DNA from: Streptomyces sp. NBC_01317
GTDB taxonomy: Bacteria > Actinomycetota > Actinomycetes > Streptomycetales > Streptomycetaceae
DNA length: 64,000 nt
Direction of reading: 5' to 3'
Assembly (NCBI RefSeq): GCF_035961655.1
Contig: NZ_CP108393.1
Span: 5,188,501 to 5,252,500, forward strand
Both the position numbers and the translations under genes were made by a program. Shown here piece after piece: positions 50,876 to 60,988 of this stretch. A model generated the notes under the pieces. It saw only the letters and a program-made list of their open reading frames with translations. It had not been told where the DNA came from and did no database searches. The stretch's first letter is position 1; each line of letters starts with the position of its first letter.

Positions 50876-52537
50876 GTGTCCGTACCCGTTGTGCCCGTAT
50901 CTGCGTCCGTACAGCAGCTGGCGTTCGACCAGCGCCTGGAACCCGTCGCCGACTCGCTCGCGCTCTCCGCCCTGGTCGCCGCCCTTCCCCTGGCCGCCGT
51001 GCTGATCCTGCTCGGCGGCCTGCGGGTGAAGGCGCACCGGGCGGGGCTGACCGGTCTCGCCGTCGCCGTCCTCGTCGGCTGGCTCGTCTTCGGGATGCCG
51101 CTCGGCCAGACCGTGTCCGCCGGCGCGCAGGGCGTGCTCTTCGGGCTCTTCCCGATCATGTGGATCGTCGTCAACGCGCTCTGGGTGTACCGGATGACCG
51201 TCCGCACCCACCACTTCGACATCCTGCGGCGCTCCTTCGGACGCCTCTCCGACGACCCGCGGATCCAGGCGCTCGTGGTCGCCTTCTGCTTCGGCGCGCT
51301 GCTCGAAGCGCTCGCCGGTTTCGGGGCGCCGGTCGCGATCTCCGCCGTGATGCTGGTCGCGCTCGGCTTCGACCCGGTGAAGGCCGCCGTCGTCGCGCTC
51401 GTCGCCAACACCGCGCCGGTGGCCTTCGGCGCCATGGGCACCCCGGTCGTCACCCTCGCCCAGGTCACCGGGCTGCCCCTGGACACCGTCGCCTCGGTCG
51501 TGGGGCGGCAGACACCGCTGCTCGCGCTGGTCGTGCCGCTGGTGCTGGTGGGGCTGGTCGACGGGCGCCGGGGGTTGCGCGAGACGTGGCTGCCCGCCCT
51601 CGCCTGCGGACTCGCCTTCGCCGCCGCCCAGTTCGCCGCCTCGAACTTCGTCTCCGCCCAACTCGCCGACATCGCGGCGGCTCTGGCGGGTGCGGCGGCC
51701 CTGGTCGCGGTGCCCTCGGCGCGTGAGCCGGCGCGCGAGGAGGTACGGGTCGCGGTGCTCACGGGCGTACGGAGCGAGGATCTCGACGAGGAGGACCCGC
51801 GCCGCGAAGTGCTGCGTGCCTACGCGCCGTACGCCCTGATCGTGGTCATCTTCTCGATCGCCCAGATCCCGCCGGTCAAGGACGTGCTGGCGAAGGCGAC
51901 CCAGGTCTTCGACTGGCCCTTCCTGGACGTCTCGGACGCGGACGGGAAGCCGGTGGGCGCCAACGTCTTCTCGCTGCCGCTCGTCGCGACCGGCGGCACA
52001 CTCGTCCTCCTCGCGGGCCTGCTCACGGCGGGGGTGCTGGGGGTACGGGCGGCGGACGCGGCGCGGGAGTGGGCGGCGACGGTGCGCGAGTTGCGGTACG
52101 CGATCCTCACCGTCACCTCCGTACTGGCTCTCGCGTACGTCATGAACCTGTCCGGACAGGCGGCCACCATCGGCCACTTCGTCGCGGCGGCCGGCGCCGG
52201 GCTGGCCTTCCTGTCGCCGATCCTCGGGTGGTTCGGGGTCGCGGTCACCGGCTCGGACACCTCGGCCAACGCGCTGTTCGGCGCCCTCCAGGTCACGGCG
52301 GCACGGGAGTCGGGGCTGTCACCGGAGCTGCTGGCGGCGGCGAACAGTTCCGGGGGAGTGCTGGGCAAGATGATCTCCCCCCAGAACCTGGCCATCGCGT
52401 GTGCGGCGGTGGGGTTGGCGGGGAAGGAGGGGGATCTGCTGCGGAAGGTGCTGCCGTGGAGTCTGGGCTTGTTGCTGGTGATGTGCCTGATCGTGGTGGG
52501 ACAGAGCACGGCGGTCCTGGGGTGGATGCTTCCGTGA
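50876..52537 (+). CDS. lctP: L-lactate permease family transporter
   Basis: A ~553-residue polytopic carrier of the LctP/LldP family, importing lactate or glycolate with protons. Around twelve TM helices are visible. Family signatures are PIMWIVVNALWVYRMT, LLEALAGFGAPVAISAVML, LVANTAPVAFGAMGTP and GSDTSANALFGALQ. GTG codons at 50873 and 50876 are both possible. The GGAGGA at 50865-50870 is better spaced for 50876. The gene stands alone. Confidence 0.93.
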   Translation: MSVPVVPVSASVQQLAFDQRLEPVADSLALSALVAALPLAAVLILLGGLRVKAHRAGLTGLAVAVLVGWLVFGMPLGQTVSAGAQGVLFGLFPIMWIVVNALWVYRMTVRTHHFDILRRSFGRLSDDPRIQALVVAFCFGALLEALAGFGAPVAISAVMLVALGFDPVKAAVVALVANTAPVAFGAMGTPVVTLAQVTGLPLDTVASVVGRQTPLLALVVPLVLVGLVDGRRGLRETWLPALACGLAFAAAQFAASNFVSAQLADIAAALAGAAALVAVPSAREPAREEVRVAVLTGVRSEDLDEEDPRREVLRAYAPYALIVVIFSIAQIPPVKDVLAKATQVFDWPFLDVSDADGKPVGANVFSLPLVATGGTLVLLAGLLTAGVLGVRAADAAREWAATVRELRYAILTVTSVLALAYVMNLSGQAATIGHFVAAAGAGLAFLSPILGWFGVAVTGSDTSANALFGALQVTAARESGLSPELLAAANSSGGVLGKMISPQNLAIACAAVGLAGKEGDLLRKVLPWSLGLLLVMCLIVVGQSTAVLGWMLP

Positions 52538-52717
52538 GTCCGCTTCCGTGAGTCCGCTGTGCGTGTGCTTCCGTGAGTCCGCCGTGCGTGTGGCGTAGCG
52601 GGACGGTTCCGTAACGCGATCGTCGACGAGTCCGCCGTCCTGTACGGGTAGTTTGAGCCGATCGCAGGGGCGCGGCCGGGTCGCGGTTTCGGCGCACCGA
52701 ACTAGGAGGGGTGGCTC

Positions 52718-54148
52718 GTGGCGGACTTGTCGCAGATCGTGAAGGCCTATGACGTGCGGGGGCTGTATCCGGATCAGCTGGACGACCGGCTCGCGGAGCT
52801 GTTCGGTGCGGCTTTTGTGGAGGTCACCGAGGCCGGGGCGATCGTGATCGGCCACGACATGCGGCCGTCGTCGCCGGGACTGGCGGCGAGCTTTGCCCGG
52901 GGAGCGGTCTCACGCGGTGCGGACGCCACGATCATCGGCCTCTGCTCCACGGACCAGCTGTACTTCGCGTCGGGGGACATGGGACTGCCGGGGGCGATGT
53001 TCACGGCGTCGCACAACCCGGCGAAGTACAACGGCATCAAGCTGTGCAGGGCGGGGGCGGCGCCGGTGGGCCAGGACACGGGGCTGGCGGAGATCCGCGC
53101 GAGGGTGGAGGCGAGGCTGGCGGAAGAGGCACCCCAGGTCGAGCCGGCCCCGCCCTCCCCCGGAACGATCACAGAACGTGACACGTTGTCGGACTACGCG
53201 GCGTACCTGCTGTCCCTGGTCGACCTCTCGGAGATCCGCCCTCTGAAAGTCGTCGTGGACGCGGGGAACGGGATGGGGGGGCATACGGTCCCCACCGTGT
53301 TCGCCGGGCTGCCGCTCGACCTGGTGCCGATGTACTTCGAGCTGGACGGCACGTTCCCCAACCACGAGGCGAACCCCCTCGACCCCAAGAACCTCGTGGA
53401 CCTCCAGGCCCGCGTGCTGGCCGAAGGCGCCGACCTGGGCCTGGCCTTCGACGGCGACGCGGACCGCTGCTTCGTCGTGGACGAGCGCGGCGAAGGCGTC
53501 TCGCCGTCGGCGATCACGGCGCTGGTGGCCGCCCGCGAACTGGCCAAGCACCCCGGCGGCACGATCATCCACAACCTGATCACGTCCTGGTCCGTCCCCG
53601 AGGTCGTGAAGGAGCACGGGGGCACGCCGGTGCGGACGCGGGTGGGCCACTCCTTCATCAAGCAGGAGATGGCGAGGACCGGCGCGGTCTTCGGCGGCGA
53701 GCACTCCGCGCACTACTACTTCCGCGAGTTCTGGAACGCCGATACGGGCATGCTGGCCGCCCTCCACGTCCTGGCGGCCCTGGGCGGCCAGCCCGGCACG
53801 CTCTCCGACCTGGTGGCGTCGTACGACCGCTACGCGGGCTCCGGCGAGATCAACTCCACGGTCGACGACCAGGCGGCTCGCACGGCAGCGGTACGGGAGG
53901 CCTTCGCGACCCGCGAGGGAGTGACGACGGACGACCTGGACGGCCTGACGATCACGGCGAAGGACTGGTGGTTCAACGTCCGCCCCTCCAACACGGAACC
54001 ACTGCTGCGCCTGAACGTAGAGGCGCGGGACACGCCCCTGATGACCAAAATCAGAGACGAGGCCCTGACACTGATCCGCACCCCGTCCAGCCCGCCCGGC
54101 GCCACCCCCAGCTCATCCGGCGGCGATCCCAGCCCGTCCGGCGTTTGA
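52718..54148 (+). CDS. manB: Phosphomannomutase / phosphoglucomutase
   Basis: A 476-residue alpha-D-phosphohexomutase interconverting mannose-6-P and mannose-1-P, feeding GDP-mannose. The phosphoserine loop is TASHNPAKYNGIK, the metal loop is FDGDADRCFVVDERG, the sugar loop is GEHSAHYYFREF and the phosphate loop is RPSNTEPLLRLNVEA. The last ~18 residues (PGATPSSSGGDPSPSGV) lie in the repeat array that follows, and the stop codon is part of a GTTTGAGGAC repeat, so the tail is probably extended by repeat spread. It starts with GTG after AGGAGG. Confidence 0.95.
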   Translation: MADLSQIVKAYDVRGLYPDQLDDRLAELFGAAFVEVTEAGAIVIGHDMRPSSPGLAASFARGAVSRGADATIIGLCSTDQLYFASGDMGLPGAMFTASHNPAKYNGIKLCRAGAAPVGQDTGLAEIRARVEARLAEEAPQVEPAPPSPGTITERDTLSDYAAYLLSLVDLSEIRPLKVVVDAGNGMGGHTVPTVFAGLPLDLVPMYFELDGTFPNHEANPLDPKNLVDLQARVLAEGADLGLAFDGDADRCFVVDERGEGVSPSAITALVAARELAKHPGGTIIHNLITSWSVPEVVKEHGGTPVRTRVGHSFIKQEMARTGAVFGGEHSAHYYFREFWNADTGMLAALHVLAALGGQPGTLSDLVASYDRYAGSGEINSTVDDQAARTAAVREAFATREGVTTDDLDGLTITAKDWWFNVRPSNTEPLLRLNVEARDTPLMTKIRDEALTLIRTPSSPPGATPSSSGGDPSPSGV

Positions 54149-54413
54149 GGACGGAACCGTGCACGGGGAGGGCGCGGCAATTCTGTTCCCGGCCCGGGCC
54201 GTCACCCCCGGCTCGTCCGGCGGCGGCCCAAGCCTGTCCGGCGTTTGAGGACGGACCCCTGCACGGGGAGGGCGCGGCAACTCATCTCCCCGCCCAGACC
54301 GGCACCCCTAGCCCGTCCGGCGTTTGAGGACGGACCCGTCTGCCGGGACGAGCGCGGCCATTCCGGTCCCGGCCGAGCGCGGGCCACCCCTAGCCCGTCC
54401 GGCGCTTGAGGAC
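54129..54413. repeat. Third array of the GTCCTCAA-type repeat
   Basis: Four copies, all in one orientation, at 54129-54152, 54229-54252, 54310-54331 and 54392-54413 (core GCCCGTCCGGCGTTTGAGGA). They sit in ~80-100-bp units sharing ACGGACCC and GGGCGCGGC. The first includes the manB stop codon. No gene is seen between 54149 and 54544. Confidence 0.87.
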
Positions 54414-54544
54414 GGACCCGTACGCCACGGGGACGCTCAAAGATCCGCGGCGCCCACCCGTACCCGTACACCGCCCCACCCTCCCGCCCCCCGGCGGTAC
54501 GCTGACATGGCCAGATGAACCCGCCCCGAAGGGACCCCACCCCC

Positions 54545-54727
54545 ATGCCGCTCGAAGCCGGCCTCCTCGAAATCCTCGCCTGCCCGGCCTGCCACGCGCC
54601 GCTGAACGACCGCACCACCGCCGACATCCCCGAACTCGTCTGCACCTCCGAGGACTGCGGCCTGGCCTACCCGGTACGGGACGACATCCCCGTACTCCTC
54701 GTCGACGAGGCCCGCCGCCCCGCCTGA
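54545..54727 (+). CDS. Trm112-family small zinc protein
   Basis: A 60-residue zinc-ribbon protein. The cysteines are in [10 protein letters not shown] and [13 protein letters not shown], followed by [10 protein letters not shown], the usual Trm112/YcaR pattern. In eukaryotes Trm112 activates methyltransferases; bacterial roles are less clear. It lies between manB and the SIS gene, a common Streptomyces arrangement. ATG at 54545 is selected by homology. Confidence 0.9.
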   Translation: MPLEAGLLEILACPACHAPLNDRTTADIPELVCTSEDCGLAYPVRDDIPVLLVDEARRPA

Positions 54728-54732
54728 ACCGC

Positions 54733-54800
54733 GCACAAGCGCGCAACGCACAAGCGCGCAACGCACCCGCGCGCAACGCGCAAAACCGCGCAACGCGCAC
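54733..54800. repeat. Imperfect GCGCAACGC minisatellite
   Basis: Repeated GCGCAACGCAC(AA) units, about five imperfect copies, between the Trm112-like and SIS genes. The DNA is unusually A-rich for this genome. Confidence 0.7.
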
Positions 54801-54870
54801 ACCAGAACCACGCGCCCCACGAACAAGCGCGCCCCGCGCAACCCGCAGGGGCGATCGGAGGCCCACTCCC

Positions 54871-56013
54871 ATGCTCGACGAGTCGCTGCTCGACGCCCCC
54901 GACGCGCTGACCCGCGCCGACCGTCACGGCCTCCTCCGCGGCGCCGCGGAAGCCGGCGCGCGCGTCCGCACCGCGCTCAGGCACACCGCCGAGGCCGGCG
55001 TCACCGAGCTCAACCCCGAGGGCCGCCCCCGCGCCGTACTGATCGCGGGCTCCGGCACCGCCGCCGCCGGCGTCGCCGAACTGATCACCGCCCTCGCCGG
55101 CACCACCGCCCCCGTGACCCGCCTCCACGCCACCGGAGTGGCCCCCGCCGCCGGCGCCCTGCGCTGGACGCTGCCGGGCTGGGCCGGCCCCGTGGACCTG
55201 CTCCTCATCGTCACCACCGAGGGCAGCGAACCAGGCCTCGCCCTCCTCGCCGAGCAGGCGTACCGCCGCGGCTGCACCATCGTCGCCGTCGCCCCCGCGG
55301 GCTCCCCGCTCAGCGAGACCGTCGACGGTTCACGCGGCCTCCTCGTCCCGATGGCGACCACCCCGAGCGAGCAGTACGACACCGAGCCGACCCCGGCGGC
55401 GGGCCCCGGCGCGCTCTGGGCCCTGCTCGTCCCCCTGCTCGCCCTCCTCGACCGCGTGGGCCTGCTCACCGCCCCGACCGAGACCCTCCACCTCGTCGCC
55501 GACCGCCTCGACCGCACCGCGGAACGCTGCGGCCCGTCCATCGCGACGTACAGCAACCCCGCGAAGACCCTCGCGGCCGAGCTGGCCGACAGCCTCCCGC
55601 TGATCTGGACCGAGGGCATCGCCACCGCCCCGGCCGGCCGCCGATTCGCCGCAGTCCTGGCCGAACTGACCGGCCGCCCCGCCCTCGCCGCCGAACTCCC
55701 CGAGGCCCTTCCCGCCCACGGCGCCCTCCTCGCCGGCGACCTGACCGGCGGCGGGACCGACCCCGACGACTTCTTCCGCGACCGGGTCGACGACCCGGCG
55801 ACGCTGCGCCCCCGGATCGTCCTGCTCCGCGACCGCCCCGCCGGCGGCCTGACCGCCGCCCCGGCCGCCCGCGAACTGGCCCTCGGCCACGACACCCCCC
55901 TCAGCGAACTCGAACCGGACGAGGGCACCGAGCTGGAAGCCCTCGCCGAACTGATCGCCGTCACCGACTTCGCCACCGTCTACCTGGCGCTGGCCGGCGG
56001 CGCCCCCGCATGA
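54871..56013 (+). CDS. SIS-domain protein (phosphoglucose/phosphomannose isomerase-like)
   Basis: A 380-residue sugar-isomerase-domain protein. AVLIAGSGTAAAGVAELITALAG and VDLLLIVTTEGSEPGLALLAEQAYRRGCTIVAVAPAGSPL form the SIS phosphosugar site, with a second half-domain after ~190. It resembles bifunctional PGI/PMI enzymes, and the neighbouring manB and manA support a role in fructose-6-P/mannose-6-P conversion. Some actinobacterial members lack catalytic residues, so activity is not certain. ATG at 54871 follows GGAG. Confidence 0.85.
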   Translation: MLDESLLDAPDALTRADRHGLLRGAAEAGARVRTALRHTAEAGVTELNPEGRPRAVLIAGSGTAAAGVAELITALAGTTAPVTRLHATGVAPAAGALRWTLPGWAGPVDLLLIVTTEGSEPGLALLAEQAYRRGCTIVAVAPAGSPLSETVDGSRGLLVPMATTPSEQYDTEPTPAAGPGALWALLVPLLALLDRVGLLTAPTETLHLVADRLDRTAERCGPSIATYSNPAKTLAAELADSLPLIWTEGIATAPAGRRFAAVLAELTGRPALAAELPEALPAHGALLAGDLTGGGTDPDDFFRDRVDDPATLRPRIVLLRDRPAGGLTAAPAARELALGHDTPLSELEPDEGTELEALAELIAVTDFATVYLALAGGAPA

Positions 56014-56161
56014 CGCGCACACACCGCCCCAGGACCTGAACACCCCTCACCGGCACGAGAGCCCTCCCGGCCGGCACCTCCCTCCCCGCCGGGCCCTTCC
56101 CTCGGCCCCTCCTCTCGCTCGGCCCCTCTCTCCCTCCGTCCCTCCGTACAAGGACACAGCC

Positions 56162-57331
56162 ATGGACCGCCTCTCCAACACCGTGCGCCCCTACGCCTGG
56201 GGCTCCACGACCGCCATCCCGGAACTGCTCGGCATCGCCCCCACGGACGAGCCCCAGGCCGAGATGTGGATGGGCGCCCACCCCGGCGCCCCCTCCCGCG
56301 CCGACCGCGGCCGAGGCGCCGGGGAACAGCCGCTCCACGAGATCATCGCCACCGACCCCGCGGCGGAACTGGGCGCGGCCACCGTCGAGAAGTTCGGCCC
56401 CCGCCTGCCCTTCCTCCTCAAACTCCTCGCCGCGGGCTCCCCGCTCTCCCTCCAGGTGCACCCCGATCTGGCCCAGGCGAAGGAGGGGTACGCCGACGAG
56501 GAGCGCCGGGGCGTCCCGATCGGCGCCCCGGAGCGCAACTACAAGGACGCCAACCACAAGCCCGAACTCATCTGCGCCCTCACCCCGTTCGACGGCCTCT
56601 GCGGCTTCCGCGACCCGGACGCCGCCGCCGACCTCCTCGCCGGACTCGACGTCGACTCCCTCAAGCCGTACGTCGACCTCCTCCACGCCCACCCCCACGA
56701 GGCCGCCCTGCGCGAGGTCCTCACCGCCGTCCTTGCCGCGGACCCGGCCGGCATGGCCGCCACCGTCGCCGAGGCCGCCCTTGCCGCGGAACGCCTCGGC
56801 GGCCCGTACACCCCGTACGTCTCGATCGCCCACCACTACCCCGGCGACCCCGGCGTCATCGCCGCCCTGCTGCTCAACCACGTCCAACTCCAGCCCGGCG
56901 AGGCCCTCTTCCTCGGCGCCGGCGTCCCGCACGCCTATCTGAACGGCCTGGGCGTCGAGATCATGGCCAACTCCGACAACGTCCTGCGCTGCGGCCTCAC
57001 GCCCAAGCACGTCGACGTCCCCGAACTCCTCCGTATCGTGCGCTTCGAGACGACCGAACCCGCCGTCCTGCGCCCCGAGGCCTCCGCCACCGGCGAGGAG
57101 CTGTACGAGACGCCGACCGACGAATTCCGGCTGTCCCGCTACCTCCTCGCGCCGGGCGCCGCCCCGCGCGACCTCACCGCCCCCACCCCCCAGATCCTCC
57201 TGTGCACGGCCGGCACGCCCCGCGCGAACGACCTTGCCCTCACCCCGGGCGGCTCGGTCTTCGTCGCGGCCGGAGAAAAAGCCGAACTGTCCGGTGACGG
57301 AACCGTATTCCGGGCAACAGTTGTGGTCTGA
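56162..57331 (+). CDS. manA: Mannose-6-phosphate isomerase, class I
   Basis: A 389-residue zinc cupin converting fructose-6-P to mannose-6-P. Zinc-site signatures are SLQVHPDLAQAKEGY and the later YKDANHKPELICALTPF, with VPHAYLNGLGVEIMANSDNVLRCGLTPKHVD. It follows the SIS gene by 148 bp of pyrimidine-rich DNA and supplies substrate to ManB. Confidence 0.96.
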   Translation: MDRLSNTVRPYAWGSTTAIPELLGIAPTDEPQAEMWMGAHPGAPSRADRGRGAGEQPLHEIIATDPAAELGAATVEKFGPRLPFLLKLLAAGSPLSLQVHPDLAQAKEGYADEERRGVPIGAPERNYKDANHKPELICALTPFDGLCGFRDPDAAADLLAGLDVDSLKPYVDLLHAHPHEAALREVLTAVLAADPAGMAATVAEAALAAERLGGPYTPYVSIAHHYPGDPGVIAALLLNHVQLQPGEALFLGAGVPHAYLNGLGVEIMANSDNVLRCGLTPKHVDVPELLRIVRFETTEPAVLRPEASATGEELYETPTDEFRLSRYLLAPGAAPRDLTAPTPQILLCTAGTPRANDLALTPGGSVFVAAGEKAELSGDGTVFRATVVV

Positions 57332-57418
57332 GTGGGTGACCGCGCCGACGGCTGCAACAATGTGCCGCCGTGGCGCGGCGCCAGGGCCGCACCACCGAAG
57401 AAGGGACTCCAGGCACCC

Positions 57419-58432
57419 ATGAGCGCGTCAGGCGGAACCAAGGCGATCGTGGCGGCGCTCGCCGCCAACCTCGCGATCGCAGTAGCCAAGTTCGTGGCGT
57501 TCCTCTTCAGTGGCTCGTCATCGATGCTCGCCGAGAGCGTCCACTCCCTCGCCGACTCCGGCAACCAGGGACTGCTCCTCGTCGGCGGCAAGAAGGCGCA
57601 GCGCGAGGCCACCCCGCAACACCCCTTCGGCTACGGCCGCGAGCGCTACATCTACGCGTTCCTCGTCTCCATCGTGCTCTTCTCCGTCGGCGGCATGTTC
57701 GCGATCTACGAGGGCTACGAGAAGATCAAGCACCCGCACGAGATCGAGGCCTGGTACTGGCCCGTCGGGGTGCTCGTCTTCGCGATCATCGCCGAGTCGT
57801 TCTCCTTCCGTACGGCCATCAAGGAATCCAACGTCACCCGCGGCAAACTCTCCTGGACGGAGTTCGTCCGCCGCGCGAAGGCCCCCGAACTCCCCGTCGT
57901 CCTCCTGGAGGACCTCGGCGCCCTGATCGGCCTGATCCTCGCGCTCTGCGGCGTCGGTATCGCCCTGGCCACCGGTGACGGCGTGTGGGACGGCATCGGC
58001 ACCCTCTGCATCGGCATCCTCCTCATCGTGATCGCCCTGGTCCTCGCCGCCGAGACGAAGTCGCTGCTCCTGGGCGAGTCGGCCGGCACGGATGACGTCG
58101 AGAAGATCAAGGCAGCCCTCGTCGACGGCGACGTCGTCACCGGCATCATCCACATGCGTACGCTCCACCTCGGCCCGGAGGAACTGCTGGTCGCCGCCAA
58201 GATCGCGGTCCAGCACGACGACACGGCCGGCGAGGTCGCGCAGGCCATCAACGCCGCCGAGAACCGCATCCGCGAGGCCGTCCCGATTGCCCGCGTGATC
58301 TACCTGGAGCCGGACATCTACAGCGAGACGGCCGCCGCGGCCGGCACCAACCCGGCCAAGCACCCCGGCGGCCCGGCCCCGGCGCACACCCCCGGATCCA
58401 CGCCCGGCACCACCCCTGAATCCACCCCCTGA
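57419..58432 (+). CDS. Cation diffusion facilitator family transporter
   Basis: A 337-residue divalent-metal exporter. Six TM helices are visible. Metal-site patterns are ESVHSLADSGNQ in TM2 and LLEDLGALIGLILALCGVG in TM5. A cytoplasmic C-terminal domain follows (IIHMRTLHLGPEELLVAAKIAV) and a Pro/Thr-rich tail. ATG at 57419 begins the first helix region; an upstream GTG at 57332 adds low-complexity residues. The metal is unknown (zinc, iron or manganese). Confidence 0.92.
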   Translation: MSASGGTKAIVAALAANLAIAVAKFVAFLFSGSSSMLAESVHSLADSGNQGLLLVGGKKAQREATPQHPFGYGRERYIYAFLVSIVLFSVGGMFAIYEGYEKIKHPHEIEAWYWPVGVLVFAIIAESFSFRTAIKESNVTRGKLSWTEFVRRAKAPELPVVLLEDLGALIGLILALCGVGIALATGDGVWDGIGTLCIGILLIVIALVLAAETKSLLLGESAGTDDVEKIKAALVDGDVVTGIIHMRTLHLGPEELLVAAKIAVQHDDTAGEVAQAINAAENRIREAVPIARVIYLEPDIYSETAAAAGTNPAKHPGGPAPAHTPGSTPGTTPESTP

Positions 58433-58643
58433 CCCGCTGTCGGCACGGCCGGAACACGGCCTGAAACCGGCGTCCCGGCTCGACTTTCCCTGGAGCGCTT
58501 CCCCTGTCGACTGTGGGCCGCTGAGCCGATCGGTGTAGATTCGTGCCCAGAGCCAGACGTCGCTGCTGATGGCGGTCGGGCGGCCCGCTCACGCGGACCG
58601 GCCGAGGGAGAGAGGGCCTCCGACGGACCGGTCCGCGAGTGCT

Positions 58644-58661
58644 CGGGCATTCGTATGCCCG
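58644..58661 (+). other. Small hairpin in the ahcY leader region
   Basis: CGGGCAT-TCGT-ATGCCCG forms a perfect 7-bp stem. A 12-bp palindrome CGGACCGGTCCG lies just before it (58624-58635). The 58433-58723 gap holds no gene. I could not fit a known S-adenosylhomocysteine riboswitch. Confidence 0.4.
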
Positions 58662-58723
58662 GACACCGCAGAGCCAGCCGAACGTACCCACCCTCGACCC
58701 AACCTTCACGAGGAGCAGCTCGT

Positions 58724-60181
<1,458 letters not shown>

Positions 60182-60249
60182 TCCACCCGCCGGTGCACCG
60201 GCACGACAGTGCACCGGCACCGCGACACCTGCACCACGAACACCTCACC

Positions 60250-60286
60250 GGACAGGCCCCCGCACCCCCGTGCCGGGGGCCTGTCC
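60250..60286 (+). terminator. Strong terminator after ahcY
   Basis: GGACAGGCCCCCG (60250-60262) pairs perfectly with CGGGGGCCTGTCC (60274-60286), 13 bp with an 11-nt loop. Just before it, GTGCACCGGCAC occurs twice. Confidence 0.9.
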
Positions 60287-60364
60287 CGTGTGCGGCGCCC
60301 CAGGCAGGGCGCACGATCAGCCCCGGCGTACCGTCGCGGCGTACCGGAAAGACCTCAAGGACCC

Positions 60365-60979
60365 ATGCCCCGCGGCCGTTATTCGCTCCATGACCCGCAC
60401 GACCACACTCCTCTCGGCGAAGAACACTTCCACTGCGCCCCCGGCCCGTCCGGCTGGCGCTACGTATCCCAGATCACCACCCCCGGCGGCGACCACGCGG
60501 GCTCCGTCGATCTGGCCCTCGACGAACTCGGCCGCCCCATCCGCCTCGAACTGCACGCCGCCAGCTGGCGGATCCGCGGCGCCGCCCTCGACGGCGTCAC
60601 GTGGGTCCGTACCGACCCCTCCGGCGTTCACGCCACCGAAGGCAACGTCGGCGCCCACGCCTTCACCGGCACATCCCCCGCCTTTCTCGTCGCCACCGCA
60701 CGTCTCCTGCGCCTCAGCCCCGGCGCGCCCGCGACCCGCGTCCGGCTCGTGGCTTTCACCGACCCGGTCCTCGCCCCCCGCACGCTGGACCAGTCCTGGG
60801 CCTTGATGACAAGTGAAGCGCATGCCACTGACAACGGGCCCCTGATGGTGGACGAGTACCAGGTCAGCGCCCTGGACACGGGCGAACAGCACACCGTGCA
60901 CCTCAGCGGGGACGTCGTCCTCTCGGCGCCCGGCATCGAGCTGGAGGACCTGGAGACACCCCCCTCGACCCTGCCCTGA
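60365..60979 (+). CDS. Hypothetical protein, 204 residues
   Basis: A predicted soluble, beta-rich protein. It begins with a His-rich stretch (MPRGRYSLHDPHDHTPLGEE) and continues WRYVSQITTPGGDHAGSVDLALDELGRPIRLEL. Then come ATEGNVGAHAFTGTSPAFLVATARLL and VDEYQVSALDTGEQHTVHLSG. The layout suggests a putative glycolipid-binding or lipocalin-like fold, but I do not recognise a family securely. ATG at 60365 is chosen because the frame upstream is low-complexity and overlaps the terminator. It is convergent with the RDD gene. Confidence 0.75.
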   Translation: MPRGRYSLHDPHDHTPLGEEHFHCAPGPSGWRYVSQITTPGGDHAGSVDLALDELGRPIRLELHAASWRIRGAALDGVTWVRTDPSGVHATEGNVGAHAFTGTSPAFLVATARLLRLSPGAPATRVRLVAFTDPVLAPRTLDQSWALMTSEAHATDNGPLMVDEYQVSALDTGEQHTVHLSGDVVLSAPGIELEDLETPPSTLP

Positions 60980-60988
60980 CGCACAGGC

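Noticed and set aside
54728..54870. tRNA or small RNA gene between the Trm112-like and SIS genes
   Set aside because: The region is a GCGCAACGC minisatellite; no cloverleaf or conserved tRNA boxes are visible. I found no tRNA gene anywhere in the window.
58433..58723. S-adenosylhomocysteine riboswitch upstream of ahcY
   Set aside because: The position is right, but I could only find a 7-bp hairpin and a palindrome, not the conserved pseudoknot sequence blocks.
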